The translations under genes were made by a program, and so were the position numbers. Of a stretch of 64,000 bases of DNA, positions 53,748 through 60,381 are shown piece by piece. The notes below the pieces were generated by a model that saw nothing but the letters and a program-made list of their open reading frames with translations, was not told the DNA's origin and made no database searches. Every line of letters starts with the position of its first letter. Position 1 is the stretch's first letter. The stretch covers positions 186,001-250,000 of the forward strand of contig MWTB01000021.1 in the NCBI GenBank assembly GCA_002050275.1, read 5' to 3'. Source of the stretch: Anaerolineae bacterium UTCFX1 (GTDB lineage: Bacteria; Chloroflexota; Anaerolineae; Anaerolineales; Villigracilaceae).

Positions 53748-55034
53748 CTACCGCAACTCCGCTCCCGAATATCCAAGAATCTGCCGCGCCACCACAAGCC
53801 GATTGATCTGTCCCGTTCCTTCGTAGATATCCGTGATCTTCGCATCGCGCATCCACTTCTCGGCGAGGAATTCACGGCTATATCCAAGCGGGCCTAACAT
53901 CTCGACAACCTTCTGCGTGATTTTCGTACATATATCGCCAGATCTAACCTTGCTCATCGAAGCTTCCAACGCGTTCGGCTTCTTATTGTCCGCCATCCAT
54001 ACCGCCTTGATCACCATCAGCCACGCCGACTTGAGCATGATCTCCATATCAATCACATCGCGTTCGATAGACGTCAATTTCTGGCGCGGCAATCCATAGC
54101 GGATATGAATTTCGCGTTCGGCGAGCCTTTCTTTCAGGAATTCAAACGCGGCTCTCGCCACGCCAACGCCTGTCGCAGCAACGAGCGGACGCGTCGCATC
54201 GAACGTCGCCATCGCCTTCTTGAAACCGGTAGGATTCTGATCCACCGTTGGGCTGCCCAAGATATTTTCGAACGGAACACGCGCATCCACGAGCGAGATC
54301 GCCGCCGTATCGCTGACGCGGATTCCCATCTTATGCTCTAACTTCACAACTCTCACCCCCGGCGTCCCGCCCTCAACGACAAACGCGCGCATCCCCGCCC
54401 GTCCTGCCGCAGGATCAATCGAAGCCCACACCACGATAAAACCGCGTCCAAGTTTTTCATATTCGGTGAACGATTTATCGCCGCCGGTAACAAAGATCTT
54501 CTCGCCGTTAATGACCCATTCTTTTGTTTTTTCATCCAACGTTGCGCGCGTGCGAATAGCCGAGTTATCCGAGCCGGCGCCCGCCTCGGTGATGCACATC
54601 GCCGCAAACGTAGGCTTATCGCCGTGAAAGCGCGCTAGGAATTTCTCACGCTGTTCAGGCGAGCCTGCGGCATGAACAGCCGCCGCGCCCAGCCCTCCGC
54701 CGGGCAGGCAGTGATAAAGTCCCACGTCGCCCCACGACAGCGCTTCCATTTGCGCCGCGATCAATTGATAACCGATAGGCGGACGCTTCCCGCCATCGTC
54801 TCTATGCCTCTCGTCTTCAGGCGGAGGAGATGAGGGCGATGGTTCGCGCGGCGCAAGCGAATTGCCGCCCATCGCTTTCATGGCGGAATGCATGAACTCG
54901 ATGTAATCCCAAGGAATCTCGTGTTCGTGCTCGTCAAAGTAACGCGAATTGGGACGCATCATTTCTTCAGCGACAGTCTTCAACACAAACTGCGCGTTAG
55001 CGACTGGCTTCGGCGCATCAAATTCAATTGACAT
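53748..55034 (-). CDS. acyl-CoA dehydrogenase with 20-25 residue insertion
   Basis: This 428-residue flavoprotein oxidises acyl-CoA to enoyl-CoA. Family signatures are FAAMCITEAGAGSDNSAIRT (FAD-binding), EWVINGEKIFVTGGDKSF, MGIRVSDTAAISLVDARVPF, and DAKITDIYEGTGQINRLVVARQILG near the catalytic Glu. At about residues 62-83 (54788-54852) the sequence APREPSPSSPPPEDERHRDD lies where relatives pass directly from the first helices to PPIGYQLIAAQMEALSWGD. This low-complexity insertion keeps the frame. The gene is the third in the TetR-led operon if the MBL protein is counted. Confidence 0.9.
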   Translation of the reverse strand: MSIEFDAPKPVANAQFVLKTVAEEMMRPNSRYFDEHEHEIPWDYIEFMHSAMKAMGGNSLAPREPSPSSPPPEDERHRDDGGKRPPIGYQLIAAQMEALSWGDVGLYHCLPGGGLGAAAVHAAGSPEQREKFLARFHGDKPTFAAMCITEAGAGSDNSAIRTRATLDEKTKEWVINGEKIFVTGGDKSFTEYEKLGRGFIVVWASIDPAAGRAGMRAFVVEGGTPGVRVVKLEHKMGIRVSDTAAISLVDARVPFENILGSPTVDQNPTGFKKAMATFDATRPLVAATGVGVARAAFEFLKERLAEREIHIRYGLPRQKLTSIERDVIDMEIMLKSAWLMVIKAVWMADNKKPNALEASMSKVRSGDICTKITQKVVEMLGPLGYSREFLAEKWMRDAKITDIYEGTGQINRLVVARQILGYSGAELR

Positions 55035-55053
55035 ATTTTCTCCATTCCATACA

Positions 55054-55157
55054 TGTCATTGCGAGGGCGATGCTCTTTCGCCCGAAGCAATCTCCTTGAA
55101 AACAGATTGCTTTAGATACGAGGAGATTGCTTCGCCACTTCGTGGTTCGCAACGACA
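55054..55157. repeat. dispersed palindromic repeat filling the gap between two acd genes
   Basis: The ends are TGTCATTGCGA and TTCGCAACGACA. Inside, GAAGCAATCTCCT pairs with AGGAGATTGCTTC. The words 'TCATTGCGAGG..GAAGCAATCTCC' are a mobile hairpin repeat I know from Chloroflexota. It is a non-coding, MITE-like unit that fills the 124-base gap between the stop codon at 55159 and the next start. Confidence 0.75.
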
Positions 55158-55158
55158 T

Positions 55159-56256
55159 TTAGATAATCGCGAGCCCGGTCAACATCGCAAACCCACGTCC
55201 GTTCCTCATCCACATCTCAACTGGATGATCGCGGATGTATCCATGCCCGCCCAAAATTTGCACAGCGCGGTCCGTGACCATCATCGCCATATCCGCCGCG
55301 CCAGTAGAAGCTAGATACGCATCCTTAACCGCGTCTTCGCGCCCAGTGTCCAACTCCCACGCGGCTTCCCACATCAATAAGCGCATTGCTTCGATCTCCG
55401 TTCGCATCTCAGCCAGCATAAACGCTATGGCTTGCTTTTGTGCGATCTTCACGCCAAATGCTTCGCGCTCTTTGGCGTAATCGCGCGAATATTCAAATGC
55501 GGCGTTTGCAACTCCAACAGCGGCGGCGGCGTTCGCGATTCGCATCGAGGCGAGCAGTTGTTCAAAGGCGCAGCCCGATTCGCCGCCCAGCCGATTCGCA
55601 ACGGGGATTTTAACATTCGTCAATTTAACGCGATACAACGGCAGTGCGTTCACTCCCATCAACTTCTCGCGTTCCTCGCTAATAGATAGTCCCTCCGCTT
55701 CCTTCGCGACAATAAAGGCTTGAGTCTGTCCATCAAGATTCGCGTACACAAGAAGCGCCTGCGCTTCCTTGGCAAACGAAACAAACGCTTTCTCACCATT
55801 AAGGCTATACCGTCCGTCTTCCAGAGTCGCTATTGTCTTCAGGTCATTCGGGTCAAAATCAAATGCGTACTCGATCAACGCAGCCGTATACGGACTCCAC
55901 TCACCCTCGACGATCCTCGGCAGATATTCCCGCTTCTGCTCTTCGCTGCCCATCAATGAAATCGGCGTCGCAAACAGACTCGGCGCCGTCACTGCCAGCG
56001 CGCCAGCCAGATCGCCGAATGCCATCTCTTCGACGGCTAACGCGCCTGTAACCGCACTCCGTTCGCCAAAGCCGCCATACGTCTCAGGAATAGACGCCTG
56101 CAATAAGCCCAGTTCCCAACCTTTAGCGATAATTTTCCGCGGCAGTTCGCCGCTTTCCTCCGCGTTGCGCGCGGCAGGGCGCAGATCGTTGGCGGCATAT
56201 TTATTTACCGCCTCGATAAGCATCTGCTGTTCTTCAGTTGGATCAAATGAGTACAT
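55159..56256 (-). CDS. acyl-CoA dehydrogenase
   Basis: This 365-residue enzyme is the second acyl-CoA dehydrogenase of the operon. It has SFDPTEEQQMLIEAVNKYAA at the start, KGWELGLLQASIPETYGGFG, SPYTAALIEYAFDFDPNDL in place of the usual TEPxAGSD FAD motif, and AQKQAIAFMLAEMRTEIEAM near the middle. The end has VQILGGHGYIRDHPVEMWMRNGR followed by a short tail. The FAD-binding EPxAGSD phrase is degenerate, so substrate range or activity may differ. It could be a subunit of a heteromeric dehydrogenase with the gene at 53748. Confidence 0.85.
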   Translation of the reverse strand: MYSFDPTEEQQMLIEAVNKYAANDLRPAARNAEESGELPRKIIAKGWELGLLQASIPETYGGFGERSAVTGALAVEEMAFGDLAGALAVTAPSLFATPISLMGSEEQKREYLPRIVEGEWSPYTAALIEYAFDFDPNDLKTIATLEDGRYSLNGEKAFVSFAKEAQALLVYANLDGQTQAFIVAKEAEGLSISEEREKLMGVNALPLYRVKLTNVKIPVANRLGGESGCAFEQLLASMRIANAAAAVGVANAAFEYSRDYAKEREAFGVKIAQKQAIAFMLAEMRTEIEAMRLLMWEAAWELDTGREDAVKDAYLASTGAADMAMMVTDRAVQILGGHGYIRDHPVEMWMRNGRGFAMLTGLAII

Positions 56257-56289
56257 AATTTTCCTTTCAGCGCAGGGGTAAACAAGCGC

Positions 56290-57348
56290 TCACGCGGCTT
56301 CTTGTATGCGTGTCTTCGCGCTTACTACTCTTTGTAATTCTTCCAGCGTTTCATTTTCATCGCGTGCGCGCCAATATCGCGCGGGTCCGCCTTGCTCTAC
56401 CTCGTCGGCGTTGACAATTTCGATCATGCCGCGCTCATATAGATACTCAACATACGCGCCTGTTTTCTCGATAACGAGCAATGCGTTATAACCTTCCAGC
56501 GCGCCATAGATCGCACAGCAAATCTCAGAGATCGTCAGCGGCCGCGTCAATGCCCGCAACGCTTTGCTCATACGCCGCAAGATATTTCTATGAGTTACAT
56601 CAATTCGGTCGGGTAGATTTGTAATCGCCTCATCATGACCATTCAAGATCAGTCGCGCGCCATCAGCCCATGCACGGAATGCTTCAAGCGAAGCTAGATA
56701 TTGGCTAAGCCCGCCATAGGCGCCTGTCGTGCTAGGATGCAAGTGCGGCGTAGCGTTTTCTAAGATCATATCGCCGCAAAAAACCACATCGTCGAAGCGA
56801 AGCGCAACATGTCCTGGGCAATGCCCGGGCGTATGGATAAGTTCTACATTCGGCAAATAAGCGTGAATATCGTCGTATGTAAAATCTATAAAAGTAGGTT
56901 GGTACATCTTCTTCGTAAAGCGATACATATTAAGAAGAGCATCTATCGCGTCGGCGGCGAGCCCGGTCTCAGTCAGGAAAGAAGCGAAGCGGCGGGAAGC
57001 GAGCGCCAGCCAGGCTTCGTGGCGCGTCACCGTTTGAAGGTCTAATTCGTGACATCCAACCTTTGCACCGGTCAGCGGCTTGAGCGCGGCAAGTCCGCCG
57101 TAATGATCAATATGTCCGTGCGTCAATAGAATGTGCGTTAAATCAGACGGCGCAACGCCCGCGCGTTCAAAACCTCGCAACAAATCTTGACGCGAGGTTT
57201 CTAAACTCGAGCCGGCGTCAATTAAAATAATGCTTCGCTCGCGCCGCACGATGTAAGCGTACGCCCAAAAGTCAGGGAAAACCTGCAGCGGCAAACGAAA
57301 GATTTTCGCGCCGCCGGCAGAATCAAATTCGGAAAAAGAAGCGCTCAC
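56290..57348 (-). CDS. metallo-beta-lactamase-fold hydrolase
   Basis: This 352-residue protein has the MBL zinc motif THILLTHGHIDHYGG, then LIHTPGHCPGHVALRF, VVFCGDMIL and LILNGHDEAITN, all in the right order. The C-terminal helical extension (about 260-350) resembles the winged-helix tail of LACTB2-like and glyoxalase-II-like proteins. The start is the GTG at 57348, which overlaps the TetR stop (GTGA); the open frame continues upstream inside the TetR gene. Its place in the beta-oxidation operon suggests a thioester or lactone substrate. Confidence 0.85.
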   Translation of the reverse strand: MSASFSEFDSAGGAKIFRLPLQVFPDFWAYAYIVRRERSIILIDAGSSLETSRQDLLRGFERAGVAPSDLTHILLTHGHIDHYGGLAALKPLTGAKVGCHELDLQTVTRHEAWLALASRRFASFLTETGLAADAIDALLNMYRFTKKMYQPTFIDFTYDDIHAYLPNVELIHTPGHCPGHVALRFDDVVFCGDMILENATPHLHPSTTGAYGGLSQYLASLEAFRAWADGARLILNGHDEAITNLPDRIDVTHRNILRRMSKALRALTRPLTISEICCAIYGALEGYNALLVIEKTGAYVEYLYERGMIEIVNADEVEQGGPARYWRARDENETLEELQRVVSAKTRIQEAA

Positions 57349-57905
57349 TTTAGCAACCCGTGCAACAGAAGATCGGAGTAATCGTCGGCGATCGCCGAAA
57401 TAGATTTCGCGCCAGCAGATGAATACCATGTGATCGTCCAGTTCATCTGCCCGAGCAACGCGCGCGCCGCCATCGCCGGATCGCCGCATTTGAACACTCC
57501 CTTTTTCACGCCCTCGGCGATCGCATCTCTCCATAACGATTCGAATTTATCGCGACTGGGGGTATGGCGCGCGCGCCGCCGTCGTTCAAGCGAGCGGTAC
57601 TCGAAAAGTAGAACTGCGGCGAGGTCCATGTTCTCCGCAAGAATCTGCAGGTATTTTCGGATCATCAACCGCAGTTTTTCGTCGGCGGAAATATCTTGTT
57701 CGGCGATCGCGGAAGTTTCCTCAAGGAGCAATTGCAAGGCGCGGTCTAAAATCTCAAGCAAAATTTCCTGTTTCGAGGAAAAATGATGATAAAGACTTGC
57801 CTTCCGCAAATTTACAACCTCGGCTATATCCTCCATAGACGCGCCATGATAGCCTTTCTGTCGAAAGACTTGCGCAGCAGATTCGATAAGTTCGTCTCGC
57901 GTCAT
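57345..57905 (-). CDS. TetR-family transcriptional regulator
   Basis: This 186-residue repressor heads the beta-oxidation operon and probably senses acyl-CoA. The N-terminal HTH is TRDELIESAAQVFRQKGYHG followed by ASMEDIAEVVNLRKASLYHHF, with FSSKQEILLEIL behind it. The C-terminal ligand domain is 120 residues. I chose the ATG at 57905 because AGGGAG lies 9 bases before it; a TTG at 57914 is possible. A 14-bp palindrome sits 16 bases upstream, over the predicted transcription start, so it autoregulates. The stop overlaps the MBL gene start. Confidence 0.9.
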   Translation of the reverse strand: MTRDELIESAAQVFRQKGYHGASMEDIAEVVNLRKASLYHHFSSKQEILLEILDRALQLLLEETSAIAEQDISADEKLRLMIRKYLQILAENMDLAAVLLFEYRSLERRRRARHTPSRDKFESLWRDAIAEGVKKGVFKCGDPAMAARALLGQMNWTITWYSSAGAKSISAIADDYSDLLLHGLLK

Positions 57906-57920
57906 GGAAAGCAACTCCCT

Positions 57921-57969
57921 ACCGAACGTTCGGTTGTGTTATAATACTTGACGAAGCGGGCGCTGTCAA
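57921..57969 (-). promoter_or_regulatory. sigma-70 promoter with TetR operator
   Basis: On the minus strand the -35 TTGACA (57969-57964) and the -10 TATTAT (57946-57941) are 17 bases apart. The perfect 14-base palindrome ACCGAACGTTCGGT (57921-57934) begins 6 bases after the -10 and covers the expected start of transcription. This is the classic position for autorepression. Confidence 0.85.
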
Positions 57970-58009
57970 GTCGCTTATCGTCGCAACCGCTTGCGAATAA
58001 TAACAATGC

Positions 58010-58015
58010 TATAAT
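58010..58015 (+). promoter_or_regulatory. -10 box of a probable leaderless promoter (gene at 58022)
   Basis: TATAAT with an extended TGC before it ends 6 bases (TTGCCT) before the ATG at 58022. No ribosome binding site. Confidence 0.55.
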
Positions 58016-58021
58016 TTGCCT

Positions 58022-58465
58022 ATGACAACTACGCCAACTCACTTCGAACCCTCCGCGCGCGACTCTGAGCAGGTCAATCAAGAGAAGCAGGCGAAGCGCT
58101 TAATGACGATCGTCATTGTCGGCGCAGTCACTCTACTCGCGTTGCTGGGCGCCGCCATCTATTTTCTATTGCAGCCGTCCGCGCCCACCGACCGTATCCG
58201 CGACATATTCATTATCGTGGTCGCGCTTGAGTCGCTGGTCATCGGGGTTGCGTTAATTGTCTTAATTCTGCAGCTTGCCAGCTTGATCAACCTGCTTCAA
58301 AACGAAGTGCGCCCCATCCTTAAAGCGACCAGCGATACGGTCAATAATTTGCGCGGCACGGCGGAGTTTCTCGGCGAAAACGTCGTCGAACCTGTCGTTC
58401 AGTTAAACGGTTATCTAGCCGGCTTGTATCGCATGTTAGAATTGATGGGACTTAAGAAGAAATAG
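58022..58465 (+). CDS. small two-helix membrane protein (unknown)
   Basis: This 147-residue protein has a charged N-terminus, then two transmembrane helices at about residues 27-48 (LMTIVIVGAVTLLALLGAAI) and 62-86 (IIVVALESLVIGVALIVLIL). A helix with NEVRPILKATSDTVNNLRGT looks like the end of DUF948-type proteins. It lies before a YtxH-like protein, a common pairing for cell-envelope stress proteins. The start is at 58022, as the TTG at 58016 lies between the -10 box and ATG. Confidence 0.55.
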   Translation: MTTTPTHFEPSARDSEQVNQEKQAKRLMTIVIVGAVTLLALLGAAIYFLLQPSAPTDRIRDIFIIVVALESLVIGVALIVLILQLASLINLLQNEVRPILKATSDTVNNLRGTAEFLGENVVEPVVQLNGYLAGLYRMLELMGLKKK

Positions 58466-58474
58466 ACTTGATGT

Positions 58475-58553
58475 GTCACCCTGAGGGCGCGTTCACTGCG
58501 ACGAAGAGTTTCCTTCTTCCGATAGAGAGATTTTTCGCTTCGCTCAGAACGAC
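58475..58553. repeat. dispersed hairpin repeat
   Basis: The ends GTCACCCTGAG and CTCAGAACGAC are an imperfect inverted pair. The words 'CGAAGAGTTTCC' and 'GAGATTTTTCGCTTCGCTCAGAACGACA' are typical of a dispersed repeat common in Chloroflexota (GTCATTCTGAGCGAAGCGAAGAATC class). It lies between the 58022 and YtxH genes. Confidence 0.7.
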
Positions 58554-58600
58554 ACCCTTGTGTGAAAATAATCAAAACTGATAACCCTAAGGAGGTTACT

Positions 58601-58984
58601 ATGTCTGATCGTGATGAATTCGGAGCCTTTCTCGTAGGCTTCATCGTCGGTGGTCTCACCGGCGCAGTCGTATCCCTGCTCTTCGCCCCGCAATCGGGCG
58701 AAGAAACGCGCGCGTTCATTAAGGATCGCTCCATCGAAATCCGCGATCGCGCTCAACAAAGCGTGGAAGAAGCGTATGCCCGCGCCGAAAGCGCCGCCGT
58801 CGAAGCGCGCGAACGCGCCGATGAGCTTGCCCAAGAACTGCGCGAACGCAGCAAGGCGGCGTACGAAGATGCGCGTGAACGCGGCAAAGCAGTATATGAA
58901 GACGTGCGCGAACGCGGTAAAAGCGCTGTCGCTTCCGTTCGCAAAGGCAAGAAAGGCGCGGAAGGCGAAGAAGCCGCCGCGTAA
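58601..58984 (+). CDS. YtxH-domain protein
   Basis: This 127-residue protein has one N-terminal helix (FLVGFIVGGLTGAVVSLLFAP, a YtxH hallmark followed by QSGEETR) and a long charged Ala/Glu/Arg-rich helix. The sequence DARERGKAVYEDVRERGK contains an 11-residue repeat (YEDxRERGKxx). The start ATG is 58601, after AAGGAGG; the frame from 58562 would include that ribosome binding site. Its role is unknown (general stress or envelope). Confidence 0.82.
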   Translation: MSDRDEFGAFLVGFIVGGLTGAVVSLLFAPQSGEETRAFIKDRSIEIRDRAQQSVEEAYARAESAAVEARERADELAQELRERSKAAYEDARERGKAVYEDVRERGKSAVASVRKGKKGAEGEEAAA

Positions 58985-58998
58985 GCAAAACTAGCGGC

Positions 58999-59031
58999 AA
59001 GGGCTTGACCGCGCGTCAAGCCCTTATTTTT
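58999..59031 (+). terminator. rho-independent terminator
   Basis: An 11-bp stem AAGGGCTTGAC / GTCAAGCCCTT with loop CGCGC is followed by ATTTTT. It ends the YtxH transcript. Confidence 0.9.
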
Positions 59032-59042
59032 CATCCAGTTTC

Positions 59043-59663
59043 GTGAAAGCGTTCCTGAAGTATTTCTTTTACGCGCTCTATCATCAATTTGCCTTTCTAT
59101 ATGATTTTGTCGCCGCGGCGGTCTCGTTCAATCGCTGGAAGGATTGGACGCGCGAGATTCTTCCGCTCATCGAAGGGACACGGATTCTGGAACTCGGCTT
59201 CGGACCGGGACACCTTCACCGCCTCTTACGACGGGACGGCTGGTTCGCCGTAGGAATCGACGAGTCGCCTCAGATGACTCGTCTCGCGCGACGCAACACC
59301 AAGGGTCGCGCGAATCTCACGCGCGGACTGGCGCAATATCTCCCCTTCCAAAGCGAATCATTCGACACCATCATCTCCACTTTTCCATCGGAATACATCT
59401 TCGATCCTCGTGCGTTGGCAGAGGCGCGAAGATGCCTGATGGTTAGAGGCAGGCTAATCGTCTTGCTTGCGGCGATGCCGAAGAGCCGAACGCTCAAATG
59501 GTTGTACAAGGTCACAGGCAAGTCCCCCTCCGAAGCGGAGGAAATCGTCAAGAAAAAATTGAAAGAACCGTTTGTGAAAGCAAACTTTGAAACCGAAATT
59601 ATCATACGCGATGCGCAATCAAGCCGATTGGTCATCATCATCGCAACAAGAGCCAATTCGTAA
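59043..59663 (+). CDS. class I SAM-dependent methyltransferase
   Basis: This 206-residue methyltransferase has the SAM motif I ILELGFGPGHLHRLLRRDGW, the acidic GIDESPQMTRLA end of beta-2 and motif IV-like FQSESFDTIISTFPSEYIF. It begins with a hydrophobic and aromatic region (FFYALYHQFAFLYDFVAAAV), suggesting a membrane-near lipid or quinone substrate. The start is a GTG at 59043. The substrate is unknown. Confidence 0.85.
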   Translation: MKAFLKYFFYALYHQFAFLYDFVAAAVSFNRWKDWTREILPLIEGTRILELGFGPGHLHRLLRRDGWFAVGIDESPQMTRLARRNTKGRANLTRGLAQYLPFQSESFDTIISTFPSEYIFDPRALAEARRCLMVRGRLIVLLAAMPKSRTLKWLYKVTGKSPSEAEEIVKKKLKEPFVKANFETEIIIRDAQSSRLVIIIATRANS

Positions 59664-59680
59664 CGCCGACTTAAGTCGGC
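59661..59680. repeat. 20-nt repeated palindrome, copy 2
   Basis: TAACGCCGACTTAAGTCGGC is identical to 45313-45332. It stands between the methyltransferase and hemolysin III genes. Confidence 0.6.
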
Positions 59681-59702
59681 AGTACCCAAGCAAGGAGAAA
59701 TG

Positions 59703-60341
59703 ATGTTAAAAAAATTACGCGAACCAGTGAACAGCCTCACTCACTGGGCAGGCGCATTGCTCGCGCTTGGAGGCTTGATCGCATTGTTGATCATCGGCTG
59801 GGACACGCCCGCAAAGATCATCTCGCTGGCGATCTACGGCGTGAGTCTTATCGCCATGTTTTCCGCAAGCGCCACATATCACATGGTGCGCGTGAAAGAC
59901 CGCGCCTTGGAGATCTTCCGCAAAGTGGATCACGCCGCCATTTATCTGCTCATCGCAGGGACGTACACTCCGTTTTGCGTGAACGCTTTCGAGGGATTCT
60001 GGAAGTGGGGCATGTTGACCATCATCTGGTCGCTGGCGGCGATTGGCATCATTGTGAAGGTGTTTTACATCCGCGCGCCGAGGTGGCTGAATGCAGGGAT
60101 TTATCTCGTGATGGGCTGGCTCGCGCTCGCCGCAGCGGGTCAAATGCTTGCGGCTCTGCCAGCCTGGGTGTTGACGTGGCTCATCATCGGCGGCGTGCTT
60201 TACACGCTTGGCGCGGTCGTGTACATCACGAAAATTTTCAACTTCAAGCCCGGCGTGTTCGGTTTCCATGAGATGTGGCACATTTTTGTCTTGCTCGCCG
60301 CCGCAGCGCATTACGTCGCAGTCATGGGAGTGGCGGTATAA
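59703..60341 (+). CDS. hemolysin III / adipoQ-receptor-like family membrane protein (TrhA type)
   Basis: This 212-residue protein has seven hydrophobic helices. The family residues are in SASATYHMVRVKDRALEIFR (first His), KVDHAAIYLLIAGTYTPFCV, and EMWHIFVLLAAAAHYVAV (two His near the last helix). Such proteins bind zinc and tune membrane lipids. AAGGAGAA precedes two adjacent ATGs; the second, 59703, has better spacing. Not a true hemolysin by evidence here. Confidence 0.87.
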   Translation: MLKKLREPVNSLTHWAGALLALGGLIALLIIGWDTPAKIISLAIYGVSLIAMFSASATYHMVRVKDRALEIFRKVDHAAIYLLIAGTYTPFCVNAFEGFWKWGMLTIIWSLAAIGIIVKVFYIRAPRWLNAGIYLVMGWLALAAAGQMLAALPAWVLTWLIIGGVLYTLGAVVYITKIFNFKPGVFGFHEMWHIFVLLAAAAHYVAVMGVAV

Positions 60342-60381
60342 AACAAGCGGCAACCATCTTAAAGATGGCTGCCGCTTGTTT
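60341..60381. terminator. bidirectional terminator
   Basis: AACAAGCGGCA-A-CCATCTT pairs with AAGATGG-C-TGCCGCTTGTT with one mismatch, followed by TTTTC and preceded by AAAA. It separates convergent genes. Confidence 0.85.
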
